Shown one piece after another: positions 1 to 11,545 of a DNA stretch of 64,000 bases. A program made the translations under genes and the position numbers. Source of the stretch: Cercis canadensis (Eukaryota > Streptophyta > Magnoliopsida > Fabales > Fabaceae); assembly GCA_003255065.1 (NCBI GenBank), contig QAOA01005252.1:24211-88210 (forward strand), read 5' to 3'. A model generated the notes under the pieces. It was not told where the DNA came from. It was given only the letters and a program-made list of their open reading frames with translations, and made no database searches. Position 1 is the first letter of the stretch, and each line of letters starts with the position of its first letter.

Positions 1-774
1 AACATCAATTCATGGATTAAATGTCATGCTTAAGGAGAATTTATCCAGAATGCAGGTAGGAATTTAGTGTTAAAGCATAGTTTTTAAAGTCCTAATAGAC
101 AGATATCATGTTTCATACATAGAAGGTTCAAAGAAAGAAGAAGAGCAGCAAAAGAAAATGTTAAGATAGACTTTCATTCACTTTCACATATCATATATCA
201 AATCCTTTACAAAAACAGACCACAAGGTAAGGTCTAACATACCTTAACTCCTCAAAATAAGGATAAGCATAGGAATTCACCTAACCTCATCAACTACAGT
301 TAATGTTATCAAAATAAACAAAATACTAGTCTATTAGAGTATCTAGAAAAATCTTGCTTCAACAAGAATTAATGGTGACATGAAATAATAGGATTTCAGT
401 ACATTATCAATGGTGGATGGCATGGCCACCATTATAAATCAGAACGGCAGACAGATTGAAAAATGGCATCAGTCTTTAGATGTAGCAACACATTATTACC
501 TAATCATCTTTTTTAAAAAAAAAAATTCTATTTGCCATTGAAGTGTAAGCAATAGAAATTAAAAATATGGGTGTAATGATAATACATACATAGTAAAAAA
601 AATTCAAAAAGTCTAAAATTTTATTTGCTTAGTTCACTTGTTTGTTTCTCCAACAAAATTGGTTTGCTTCTTGATCACTTTCCAACCAAACTGGCAAATA
701 ATGAATAATCAACAACACAGTGGTTCAAGGCAGAAAATATGGTCAAAAGCTAAAATAAAATGCAATAAACTTAC
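1..774. other. No gene recognised; AT-rich flank of CNL remnant
   Basis: No coding exon can be supported here. The stretch lies downstream, in minus-strand sense, of the last recognisable C-terminal exon of the broken CNL-type gene and may be its intron or 3' flank. It has poly-A/T runs but no clear repeat structure. Confidence 0.4.
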
Positions 775-1811
775 CTGTAGTAGGTCTGGGAGTAGTGAGC
801 TTGTTGCTTTTGCATGAGTTAAAGTTACTATATTAACATTACCAAAGGTAGGACCTTCTTCAACACTTCCTTTATTGCTTGGTTCCACATCAATTGACAG
901 AGGTGCTATCACGTACGGTTTCTTCTGATTTAGGATCTTCTTGATCACTTTCTTCCACTGTTTCTTTAATGCCCTGCATATCAAAAAATGGATAAGTTTC
1001 AGTCTTGCTGATGTTGGATTTTTCTAAGTACTATTGTTTTTACAGACCAAAATACATCAACATTTTGTAAACAATAAGATCATATATTAGTTTCCTGAGG
1101 AGTTTCAAAGTGAATTTGAATTTCGCCAAGTACCTCTTGTTGTTCCATCGAACTTGTTCCACTCAATGATTGTTCTTTAACAAACTCCTATATGGAAGTA
1201 TGAAACAAAAACAAAAGTTTAGCCCTAAGCCATTCATTTTAAGATACTCCTCTACCAAAAGACCTTAGTATACTTACAACTGAAGGTGTTGTAAGCAGAG
1301 GAATAGCAAAATGGCTTGGATATAGCCTTGTGGCAAATTCTGAATCATTTGTTGAAGTTGCAATCACTGGTATCTTCAGATCAAGAACTGCACCAATAAA
1401 TTTCTTTGCTGGTTCTTTAATACTCTGAGCAACATGAACAGGTAAAAATGAGTTGCTTAAGGTAAGTAATTTGATAATAAGTTTCATTAGGTCATATCTA
1501 GAAAGATTTTCTTCTTGGTTTATTTAGTTGTAACCAAGGATAGTGATACATACCTTCGTCAAGTTTGGAGAAGAATTGGTTGACACTTTCTGCTCTGGTT
1601 TGACTAACTCTTCTGATTTGATGCAATTATCATTTTGAGCTTCACTACCTTGCATAGACTGATTAGTATTGACCTGTGAAGAAGCTAGTTCAATCTCAAA
1701 AACTGCTTGGACTTTAATGTTCAAACATTCAGGGCCAATTTGAAGGGGAAAAGTGATTTCTAGAATAGGATTTTCATCAGGGATCTCTTTGCTTCTAGAA
1801 TCTTCATTTGC
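775..1811 (-). pseudogene. C-terminal exon cassette A of CNL-type gene
   Basis: In minus-strand order this holds at least four short exon-like blocks: about 1811-1556, about 1435-1277, about 1187-1135 and 973-775. They are rich in Glu, Lys, Ser and Thr. Examples are a block reading EQSLSGTSSMEQQE, one with TSTNDSE and one starting GIKETVEESDQE. GT donors and AG acceptors are visible; the last block runs from an acceptor at 974 to a GTAAGT-type donor at 774. Such low-complexity C-terminal extensions occur in some woody-plant At4g27190-like CNL proteins, so I infer that this is the tail of the LRR locus at 5.2-8.5 kb. The block 973-775 seems frameshifted: the IKETVEESDQ frame ends in a stop, while the continuation (APLSIDVEPSNKGSVEEG) lies in another frame, with one extra base near 911-918 compared with cassette B. 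No domain of known function is visible. Confidence 0.5.
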
Positions 1812-2434
1812 TCAATTTAAAAGGTATAAAGCATGTGGGTCAAAGCTAAAATCAAATGTAATAAACTTACCTGCGAAAGGCCTAGTACTGAGCTTGTTCC
1901 TTTTAAAAAAGTTGAAGTTACTATCTTAGCATCATCCAAAATAGGAACTTCTTCAACACTTCCTTTCCCTCCATGAAAAGATCATATGTATGCATAAGCT
2001 ATGTAGCTTACTTCTATTAATATAATACAATGGACAATAAACTAACCTGTGGGGATGGATTTTGCAGTAGAACTAATGGTCNCAGGGCCAATTTGAAGGG
2101 GAAAAGTGATTTCTAGAATAGGATTTTCATCAGGGATCTCTTTGCTTCTAGAATCTTCATTTGCTCAATTTAAAAGGTATAAAGCATGTGGGTCAAAGCT
2201 AAAATCAAATGTAATAAACTTACCTGCGAAAGGCCTGGTACTGAGCTTGTTCCTTTTAAAAAAGTTGAAGTTACTATCTTAGCATCATCCAAAATAGGAA
2301 CTTCTTCAACACTTTCTTTCCCTCCATGAAAAGATCATATGTATGCATAAGCTATGTAGCTTACTTCTATTAATATAATACAATGGACAATAAACTAACC
2401 TGTGGGGATGGATTTTGCAGTAGAACTAATGGTC
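1730..2434. repeat. Direct duplication around n at 2082
   Basis: Bases 1730-2081 and 2083-2434 are almost identical, with only scattered single differences, and a single n lies exactly between them. This fits two alleles or two overlapping contig ends placed side by side. The duplicated piece covers the upstream end of cassette A and the downstream end of cassette B, so the true exon count of this locus is uncertain. Confidence 0.85.
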
Positions 2435-3361
2435 TTGGTTATGTTTTCCTTGGTTCCAAATCAGTTGAGAGAGGCGCTATCCCAATTTTGTCTGATTTAG
2501 GACCTTCTTGGTCACTTGCTTCCACTGTTTCTTTAATTCTCTGCATATCACAGAAAGAACGAGTTACAGCCTCACTAATCTTGGATCTTCATAAACACTA
2601 TCCTTTTACAAGCTAAATTATATTAACATTTTTCACACAATCGGATGATACATTAGTTTCCTCAGAAGTTTGAAAGTGAATTTCAATTTCTCCAACTGCC
2701 TCTTGTTGGTCCATCAAACTTGTTCCACTCATTGGTTGTTCATCCAGCAACTCCTATACAGAAGTATTGAACAAACACCAATGTTCAATCTTAAGCTATT
2801 CATTTCCATATATTCCTATACCAAAAAGAACGTAGTTTACTTACAAGTGAAGGTGTTGTACATAGAGGAATAGCTAAAGGGCTCAGAGATGGCCTTGTGG
2901 TAGTTTTTGAATCATTTGATGAAGTTGTAATCACTTGTATCTTCGGCTCAATAGCTTCAACAAATTCCTTCATTGGTTCTTTATTAATCTGAGCAACACG
3001 AATAGGTAAAAATAATTTGTTTAATAAGCTAACTCGCAACTTAAAAGAAATGCTTCTTTGTTTATTCATTTTTAAGTAAGGGTACTGAGAGTGAAGATAT
3101 ATATACCTCTGTCAAGTTTGGATCATAAGCAATCGGTGACAATTTCTGCTCTGGTGTCTGTTCAGTCCTTCTCTCCACAGTAAGAAACTCTTTTGATTTG
3201 ATGCAATTATCATTTTGATCATACTGAGGTATGCTATCAATTTCTGATGCTACTATGATATTAGTATCCAAATTCTCAAGCCTCATTTGATAAGGAGAAG
3301 CGGTTTTTAAAATAAGATTTTCATTCCTGATCTCCTTGCTATAATCTTCACTTGATGTAAG
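2396..3361 (-). pseudogene. C-terminal exon cassette B of CNL-type gene
   Basis: This is a second copy of the exon set in cassette A. In minus-strand order the blocks are 3361-3107 (ending at a GTATAT donor), about 2990-2843 (TSSNDSKTTTRP), about 2757-2690 and 2540-2396 (IKETVEASDQEGPKSDK). Each aligns with the matching block in cassette A, so a unit of about 1.6 kb, or its exons, was duplicated. In block 2540-2396 the frame that matches cassette A reaches a TAA at 2439-2441, before the next donor. Either this is the natural C-terminus or the copy is broken. The region is upstream, in transcript sense, of cassette A and downstream of the LRR exon at 5202-6123, as expected for one long minus-strand gene. 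Confidence 0.5.
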
Positions 3362-3449
3362 TAATTCCTCAAGTATAGGGTATATCAAATTATTATAGGT
3401 ACGTCAATCAAGTTCAGCATCTATAATAAAAATTTATAAAGTTAGCAAC

Positions 3450-3467
3450 TATATATATATGTATGTG

Positions 3468-3512
<45 letters not shown>
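3450..3512. repeat. Compound (AT)n/(GT)n microsatellite
   Basis: Alternating AT steps pass into about 13 GT steps. This is a simple repeat with no other feature. Confidence 0.9.
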
Positions 3513-3784
3513 ACTAAAGTATTTCTTTTAAAAAAAAGTATAAGATAGGAGACATTATTAAGACTAATAACATTTCTGAGCATGCAAGCAGCTTTTTGTA
3601 ATTAAAATCAATGAAAATGAAATATTTTGAGATGTTCCATGTCATTTTTGTCCATATTTAAATGCTTCAGCTGGCCTTCCAAGTAGTCTATTTTATTGAC
3701 ATTAGTTTACTACAAGCTTTGTTTCCCCTACTTCAATTTTTTTTTTCTTTTTCTTTTTTCTAGTATATTTTTCTAATCAAAATA

Positions 3785-3835
<51 letters not shown>

Positions 3836-5201
3836 ATCTTGCTATATATTTTTTAAACTATTTTTTAAANTTTTGAAAACAAAGAAAATGTATTAAAATG
3901 TCTCAAGTTAATTGGAGGCTATTAAAATATAGCTAAATTGAAGATAGTGGAATTTATAATCAAAATTGACAAACCACGTTAAACTTTATCTCAATTTGAA
4001 ATAAAAGTAGTATTAATTCCTTGAATAAAAAACAAGGCTTAAATTTTATTAATTTGATGTAATAGAACTTTTATTCAAGTAAGAAAAATAATATTATCTG
4101 ATACTATCTTTATCAAGAGATCCCCATTGTATTGGTGAACATATATATTATGATCTCTGACTGTAATACATGAAAGTGATCTATATTATTTGAGAAATAA
4201 TAAAGTAAGAAATTTGTAATCTCAAAATAAGAAATGCTATTAAAATATTTGTTTAAGAGTGTTTTAATTAATTTGCATGTTAAAAAAAAATAAGAAACAA
4301 AAAATATATTAAAAATTGTTGATAGAAAAGAGTTACAATATTTGGTATATGGTACACATTTTTTCTGTTAGTTTTACTTTGAGTAGGCCAAATAATGACT
4401 AATGACTAATGAATATATAAAATTATAAATCAAAATTCTTAAAGTAAAAAAACACAAGTAAATTTTTAGTGTCTTCAAAGAAAAGATTCAACTCGATAAG
4501 NAAGATTCAACACGATAAGTTTTGCTTCTATTTTAATAACTAAACAGATTGAAGGACAATAAGATTTGTCGTCTTTATGACAAAAGTAGAAAAAAAAATT
4601 CAACCATCTTAAAATAGCACCAAGAAAAACAAAAACAATTATACTATAAAATAATGACATGTACACAAATTCAATAACTACAATTTTAAGTAGCTATTAC
4701 ATGTACAATAAGAATTCAATTGTGACTGATTACATTTTTAGAAGAAAAAACAACAGTCTAAACTTTAATTTCCAATTTTCGATTAGAATTATGAGTGATG
4801 TGAGCTACTTTTAATGAGAGATATATTATGAGATCAATAAATTTTTCTATCAACTTAAAGCTTAAGCTATATCCATTGAGATGTTCCATGCCTCCTTTTA
4901 CATGAACAAACTTTTATGTTATAATCTATTTGTTGACGTTACTTTATTACTAGCATGGTTTCCCAAACAAATACTGTGCTTTTTTGTTTTGATTTTATTT
5001 CTTGTCATATATATGCAACAATAAGAGTTACAAAAGAACAATAATAGTATCCAACTAAATTAATATTTTTGCTCTTGGAAATTGGATTCACTCTTTAATT
5101 GGGTTTCAAAAATATCATATGTATAAGCAATATAGGAAGCTTATTTGTGAAGTATGAAGTAAACAATAATATTAAACCAAATGGTACCAGGTAGTGCGTA
5201 C
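3513..5201. other. Probable intron of CNL remnant, AT-rich, no gene
   Basis: No coding exon is seen between the C-terminal cassette and the LRR exon. The stretch contains a long (AT)n run at 3787-3832 and two n positions (3870 and 4501). The second is flanked by a short direct copy of about 17 bases. It is best read as a large intron of the broken minus-strand LRR gene. Confidence 0.45.
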
Positions 5202-6123
5202 CTTCATAATTTGCGTATATTTGCATCAAGTTCTCAAGAGTAGTGCTCGACATCAAAGACAGTTTGGGACAATCATGCACAGCACGGTTTCTCACAGTCT
5301 CCAACTCACTTCCTTTGTAGACATCACGGAGGTTTCGCAGTTTTACAACTATAAGATGTTTCAGTTCGGGAAACTAAACCTGCACCTGCTCCTTTGTGTC
5401 ACCCTTTTCACATGCAATTACTTCCTCTAGCTCAGAGGCTTCTTTTATAATGACGGAAGTTAGTTTTGGAAGCTCAATGGAGGTGGTGAAAGGGGAGAGA
5501 CATTTCAACTTGTTGCACTCTACGACATAAAGAGTAGTTAGCTGTGGCAAGCATACTTGTCGTGATTGAGGATTTGATAGGTTTTTATTTTCCTCATCCT
5601 CTTCAATGATTTGCTGCAATTCTTCGCACTTTGTTATCTCTAGCTTCTTTAACTGGTTAAGGCTTCTCAAGATGGAGGTAGAGAAGATAACTTTCAGTTT
5701 TCCACATTCATGAATTTCCAACATCTAAAGATTTTGGAGGCACAGAAAATGTTTGTGCGCTTTCCATATATACTTCAGTTCAGTTAGATAGCGCAAGTCC
5801 AAGTCTATTAAGCCTGCGGTCACTTGTTGTCCATCCATAGGAAGTCCTTGGAGATGAAAAAGACCATCTATTTCAGAGTTCCTCCGAACAGATAGCGATT
5901 TTAAATTTTGCACACATGAAANGCACAGAAAATGTTTGTGCGCTTTCGATATATACTTCAGTTCAGTTAGATAGCGCAAGTCCAAGTCTATTAAGCCTGC
6001 GGTCACTTGTTGTCCATCCATAGGAAGTCCTTGGAGATGAAAAAGACCATCTATTTCAGAGTTCCTCCGAACAGATAGCGATTTTAAATTTTGCACACAT
6101 GAAACGATTGCTGCTCCTAGTTC
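5202..6123 (-). pseudogene. LRR exon of CNL-type resistance gene, two nonsense codons
   Basis: The exon runs from an acceptor (TTTACAG) just above 6123 to a GTACGC donor below 5202. It encodes plant non-TIR LRRs of the RPS2/At4g27190 type: NLKSLSVRR, LEIHECGKLK, LKKLEITKCEEL, LPKLTSVIIKEA and a VRN..VHDCPKL motif. In the full proteins this part senses pathogen effectors in the cytoplasm. Two in-frame TAG codons break it: 5725-5727, in the middle of an LRR (QNL*MLEI), and 5374-5376, between EQVQV and FPELKHL. A 12-base intron would be too short to remove the second. The single n at 5922 lies between two copies (5740-5921 and 5923-6104), so one LRR block is an assembly duplicate. No NB-ARC domain is found upstream in the window. 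Confidence 0.8.
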
Positions 6124-6692
6124 CTGTAAAGCATACCATATGTCTGTCAAATTCTATGAAATCATAGGACTATCTACAACCCTTACCACAACATGGTCAA
6201 TTACACTAATAAAATATATAATTTAAGTTGAATCTTAAACTTTAAAATTCTACCATAAATCTATTGAGCTGTGGCAGATTGGCAGAAAATCATTTCCCCT
6301 ATGCCAAGGCAGAAATCACTTTCTACCAAAACTTAAAGATAGTTATTGTCACTACAGACGTTGGAAAATAAAGAAACATTTATTAATATAATTCATTTTC
6401 TACAAAACAAGCACAGCATGAAACAGAAATCAAACGGAGTTAGAGAATCTGAAATGAAAAATCACAAATCAGAGTAGGAGAGGGTGTTGGTGGAATTTGA
6501 AACTCCTGCAACTGCAACGATGGAACAGCTAAATAAAATATATAACTAGAGCATTTTCTGTTTTAAGGAACTTGGCAGTTAATTATAAAAATAAAGAAAA
6601 TCTGGACTTCATTTTGACTTTTTATTATAGTTCTGTTTTGGTGATAAAACAAAATATTGGATGATGCCAATATATTTCAGAGGAAGCATTAC
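6124..6692. other. Intron of LRR remnant; start of tandem unit 1
   Basis: No coding exon is seen. From about 6220 the sequence is a diverged copy of that starting near 7460, so this belongs to the 1.24-kb tandem duplication that carries the LRR exons. Confidence 0.6.
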
Positions 6693-7290
6693 CTTTGTGA
6701 TGGTGTGATCCTGCTGTCTCAATTCCAAACCAACAATGCAATTTTTTATAGACATGATGTCTACTTGTCGACAATTCTCCAATCGCAATGATTCCAAAGA
6801 TGGCCATGTTGGATAACAGTTTTCAGGGCAAATGCTAATGATATTTCGCAAGCTAACGAGTTCTAGACTTTTCAGAGCATGAAACTTGATGATATGGAAC
6901 TCACTTTCATTCTGATTGCATAACAGATCTTCATCTTGGATTGACAAAATACATATTTTAATTGAGAAGCATATCGTATTTCCAACGTTTCCAATTGTAG
7001 CAGGCCCGGGCAAAAGAGATTGGCATTAAGTATTCCAGTTTATCACAATCTTCAATAAAAAGCCCTTTTAATTTTGGGAAAACTGAATTATAACTCCTTG
7101 GGTTATCGCCATCTGAAATAATCTCCTTTGCCTCATTTGCTATTATATGTTTCAATTGATCGCAGTCACTTATGTGCAGCTCCTCTAATTTCTCAAAACC
7201 ACCACGATGAGGTGGGCCAAGGAACAAAGTCTCTAAATGATTTAGACCCCTAAATTCTAGCTTGGTCAAGTTGCAGAAGACAATTCCATT
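6693..7290 (-). pseudogene. LRR exon, tandem copy 1, frameshifted
   Basis: The acceptor is intact (GTGTCAG before 7290) and the donor is GTAATG below 6693. The exon encodes LRRs such as FRGLNHLETLFLGPPH, KLEELHISDCDQLKHI and LKGLFIEDCDKLEYL, ending in RQQDHTITK. Against copy 2 (7930-8522) it has lost one base at 7003/7004, inside a CCCGGG-CCTGC context, and seven bases near 6932-6936. Both change the frame, and the net loss of eight does not restore it. The sequence between them reads in neither original frame. It is therefore a non-functional copy unless the draft assembly is wrong at both places. It lies about 570 bases downstream, in + coordinates, of the nonsense-bearing LRR exon. Confidence 0.8.
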
Positions 7291-7929
7291 CTGACACAAA
7301 TAATAAGTCATGTCAATCACACACACTCTATCTCATCAAAATCAAGAACTATAATTAAGCTTAATCATCTCCTATTCATACTAGCTCCTATTGTTTTAAG
7401 TAAGTCTTATGTATATATGATAATTTTTCTTTGATACAGAGAATTACCCAAAACTCTCCCCACAACACAAATTACTTATACTACAATCATAAAATTTAAC
7501 ATTCTATCATAAATTTATTAAGTTGTAGCACATTGGCAAAAAGAGATTTTCAATTTTCCAAAATTTAAGACAGTTTTTGTTGACTTGAAACTAATTTTTC
7601 TTGACTAGTCTGACATTTCATTGTCAATACAGGCATCAAAAAGTGAAAATACTTTTTCTTAAGAATTAATTTTTGACAAAACAAGCACACATAATTAGAA
7701 AGCAAACATTGATATATGATCTCAAAAATGAAAAATCACAAGTCACAGTAGATAATTATTCATTATGGAATTCAAGCAAAAATAAAAAGAAACCAACTGA
7801 ATTTTTAAAAATTATAAAACGAAAAAAGCTGAAATATTTATTAATCCTTGCAGATAAGATAGTTCGTAAGTATAAACAAGGAACTGGATGAAACCAATAT
7901 ATATAAAAATAGATTAGAGGTACGATTAC
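7291..7929. other. Intron and junction between LRR tandem units
   Basis: This holds the intron upstream of copy 1 and the junction of the two tandem units near 7460. A 72-codon plus-strand reading frame at 7673-7891 is AT-rich intron sequence with no recognisable protein and was not annotated. Confidence 0.6.
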
Positions 7930-8522
7930 CTTTGTGATGGTGTGATCCCGTTGTCTGAATTCTAAACCATCAAGCATGATATTGTTAATTGTGGAAAATT
8001 ACTAAATTCCAATGAATCCAAAGATGGCCATGATGGATAACAATTTTCTGGGTAAATGCTAATGATGTTTGGCAAGTGCACGAGTTTTAGACTTTTTAGA
8101 GCTTGAAGCTTGACAATATGGAACTCATTTTCATTCTGATTGCATAACAGATCTTCAGCTTCATGATTGGATTGGCAAAATACATATTTCAATTGAGAAG
8201 CATCTTCTATTTCCAACTTTTCCAATTGTAGCAGGTCCCGGGCAAAAGAGACTGGCATTAAATATTCCAATTGTTCACATTTTCTAATAACAATCACTTT
8301 TAATTTTGGGAAAATTGAATTATAACTCCTTGGGTTATCGTCATTTGAAATAATCTCCTCTGTCTCATTTGCTATTGTATGCTTCAGTTTATCACAGTAA
8401 CTTATGCATAGCTCCTCTAATTTCTCAAAAACGCCATAATGAGGTGGGCCAAGGAACAAAGTCTCTAAACAATTTAACCGCTTGAGATCTAGGTTGGTCA
8501 AGTTGCAGAAGAAAATTCCATT
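7930..8522 (-). pseudogene. LRR exon, tandem copy 2, splice acceptor lost
   Basis: This is the sister of the exon at 6693-7290, about 1.24 kb away, with the same LRR order: LKRLNCLETLFLGPPH, KLEELCISYCDKLKH, LKVIVIRKCEQLEYL, LEKLEIEDASQLKYV. Three lesions are visible. First, the acceptor that reads GTGTCAG in copy 1 reads GTGTCAA here, a single change at 8523. Second, the LRR frame runs into a stop (ISCLMV*) at about 7962. Third, the expected tail (GLEFRQRDHTITK) lies in another frame, so a one-base indel occurred near 7970-7985. The donor (GTAATC below 7930) is kept. Function is unlikely. Confidence 0.8.
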
Positions 8523-9597
8523 TTGACACAAATAATAAGTCATGTCAATCACACACACTCTATCTCATTAGAATCAATGACTATAATTAAGCTTAGTCAT
8601 CTCTTATTCATACCAGCTTCTATTGTTTTAAGTAAGTCATATGTATATCTGATAATTTTTCTTTGATACATACGATTACCCAAAACTCCTTTTATCATCT
8701 CTCGTAGATGTAGGCAAATTACCGAACCACGTAAATATTGTGTGTTCAATTTCTCTCTATCACTACTCATTTATTTGTTTGCTGCTTACTTTGTCATAAC
8801 AAATTAGATTTGAGTATCGGTGAGTTTGTGTGTGAGAGTTTAAGCAAAGCAAAGATGTACTTGGTAAGGCTTCTTGATGGTTCATGCACTTGTTGATTGT
8901 TGAACTGATACACTCAGCTATTGTAGCTTGCTTCGGCCTTTGACGAAAGTCAATAGGCCAGCATTTCATCATGCATGAATGAGTGCAGAATAGCAAGTTA
9001 ATTTCAAATACATTACGTTCTTTGAGTTTTTCTGCATGATTAGAGAGAGTTTAAAACTTTTAGAAATCCGAGAATACAAAAGATAAGCCTAATCTTTGTG
9101 ATAGGTTTTGATAATGATCAATTAATTCTACTGACATATTCGTTTGTTGACTCTGTTCTATCTTCTAGTCAGTTTCACTAATGAAATGTAGTTATCTTTG
9201 GTGTAAAAAAAAAATTGATAAGTCAAATCATTAACACACTGATAACCTTATAGGAGTTTCTTAGTTAGTTTCCTAAAATCTCATCACCTTCGTTCCTAGT
9301 AGAATTTAAACTTGGTGGAATATGAATGCTCAACGATTGCAATGTTTCCTTTGGGACAAGTATTTTTTTTTTTCAATCTGACTAAATAAAACAGGAAAAC
9401 AAAAGTAAAAGTTGTAGTTTGGAATGTAAAATAAAATTTCACAAACGTGTAAACATTATAATTTTTTCTGGTTTGAATGAAAAAATCATCCTTTTACAAA
9501 AAAAATGTTATGCCAATTAGGAAAAAAGAAAAACAGCTATGTGCATTGTTTCATCTGGGGAAAAGAAAAACGGAAGAAACAGAAGAAATCAACGTAC
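8523..9597. other. No gene recognised between LRR remnant and unassigned exon
   Basis: The tandem LRR unit fades out near 8700. A minus-strand frame at 8763-8996 contains CWPIDFRQRP followed by a Cys-containing tail. It faintly resembles kinase subdomain XI (CW..D...RP) and also shares a CWP with the exon-like block at 9598-9870, but no family can be assigned. The rest is AT-rich. Confidence 0.4.
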
Positions 9598-9870
9598 CAG
9601 GTACAGCTCTAGATTCCATCATACAATCCAACATGGACATTGAGAGATACTTAAAAACATTTTTTCTATTACTCAATCGCTTTGGCCAGCAATTCATAAC
9701 AGCCTTCTGGACGCAATGTGGGTTGGAGCTAAAAAATGCATTATACTGATCAGAGTAAGCATGGCCATATGAACATTGCTTTGCCCTACATGGACCAGCA
9801 TCAATATCAACAATGATATCAATATCATTTTCATCCTCTCCGTTAGATTGGGAGTGCTTTTGCTCGCTGA
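9598..9870 (-). CDS. Unassigned exon-like open frame
   Basis: A minus-strand frame stays open from 9880 down to a stop at 9551-9553, longer than expected by chance in such AT-rich DNA. A good GTACGT donor lies at 9597-9592 and a TTGTCAG acceptor lies close to 9870, giving an internal exon of about 270 bases. The product has an acidic start (EDENDIDIIVDIDAG), then a Cys-containing part with GPCRAKQCSYGHAYSD, a CVQKAVMNCWP motif and LDCMMES. There is no start codon at the front, so this would be an internal exon or a gene fragment. I do not recognise the family. A weakly similar Cys/CWP segment lies 800 bases away at 8763-8996, possibly a decayed relative. Confidence 0.3.
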
Positions 9871-9880
9871 CAAGTTTGTA

Positions 9881-11545
9881 TCAGTGCCCCATTATGATTG
9901 TTTGATAAGGGTGTTGATTTATAGTTTTATACACTTCTGGTTCTTGAGAGAAGTTATTAGATTATTTTAGTTGGAGATCAGCTAGCGCTGTCGAAGAGTT
10001 GTTCCACAATTATAGCACAATTCAAAGTTTGATTAAGAGTTACTAAGTTATTATTATATACTTTTTCATAAAGACTGAAGATTGTACCTTGGTGTATTTA
10101 TAAAGACACGATGAATTTGAATATTTGATTGGTTTGCAGTTTAGATGTGACATTCATTCATCCTTTGCTGCTTGGTGGAAGTGGCTCTTCGGCCATCTTA
10201 ACCAACGACCAGATGGGCAAAATCTGGTACTTGATGTGTTTATTTTATAGAGATTATAAAAAGTCAAGAATGATTAGGTCTTGAATAACAGTTTTGAGAT
10301 CCTCTTGCGATTGCCTACAAAGCTTTAGAAGAGTTAGAAGAATTCAATTCTTCCTTATTGTAATTTTGTTTAGCCTACTTATTTTGGTAGTGCTCGAGTG
10401 TTATCACACTCTCTTCTGTATCCTAGTTTTTTACTGATTTGATTTAGCTTTTATTAACGAGTGAGCACTTTATCTCCATAAATATCATCTACCTTTGGGA
10501 AAAGTATGCTCAAGTTATATACTAGAATCATTATTTCTCTTCGTTTTTTCTTGACCATATGAAAGACATTTTTATATTCTTATATTAAATTCTCATCAAT
10601 TAATTTTGGACAAGATACAGAACTGAGTTTCGAAGACTAAGAGCCACTTGCAGCAAGGAACAATTGATTCCAAGACTGAAATAAAATAAGTCGTGTATAT
10701 GTTTTGAGATGTATTTGATCATCTTTAATTGATTTTTCCTTTTAAATAGAAGTTCCTCCATTATGTGCATAATGATAAAAATAATATGTATTGCAATTCT
10801 AGATATAGTTAGAAATCATTGTATTATTTCATCATAATATATTTAGAAATCATTGTATCTATGATTAGTATTGTTTTAACTTAGTCCCAATGGATATTCC
10901 TGGTAATCGAGCACCGCTACTCAATCATAGAGGTTCTATGTTCAAATTTCATTAGGAGTGAGTGAGATGAGATTTTGAGAGGGCATAGACTATCCCAGTT
11001 ATATAACCTCCATTCCAATGAAGGTTTTCTTAGGCTTATTAGAGAAAAGGCACTTTTGGGTAGAAGCCTTGGTTAAGATGCCTTTTTGGTATTCATATAT
11101 ATGAACTCAATGCCTGTGCAGTATTTTGCACAAACATGAGGTTGTTACGTGGTTTAAGCAGTATAGCAGCTAAAACTTGCTTCACATTATACAATAACAC
11201 CAATGATAATTAAGGACAACAAAAATTTGAGGGTAAAACACATTATTTAGACTCTATATATTAATTGAAAGTTTTATGATACAAAATACAGAAGGAAGGT
11301 ACATGCACCATACAAAATATTGGCTTTTCTCAACATGTACATTTGTGAATCTCCGCTCTACCTTATTCCACTCCTAATTTGGTTGAACTGAAGAATGTTT
11401 ACAGGTTGTAATATGAATTGCTTTGACATTGAAAACATTTCTGAGACATCAGAAAACAAAGAATTGCAATGGTAACCAATTATAGTACAAGACGTTTGTG
11501 AGATGTCTGCAAGACATCAGTTAAGGGGATTGCGATTGTAAACAA
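9881..11545. other. No gene recognised
   Basis: Only short reading frames are present. The part near 11.2-11.54 kb is probably the 3' UTR or downstream flank of the PILS gene, whose stop codon is at 11546-11548. I see no repeat with clear ends. Confidence 0.5.

Noticed and set aside
3787-3832. (AT)n run as an origin or regulatory site
   Set aside because: Simple microsatellite like others at 41193 and 43107; nothing supports a function.
8763-8996. Kinase-like C-terminal motif CWPIDFRQRP
   Set aside because: Only a short match; no other kinase subdomain is nearby and the CWP is better shared with the unassigned exon at 9598-9870.
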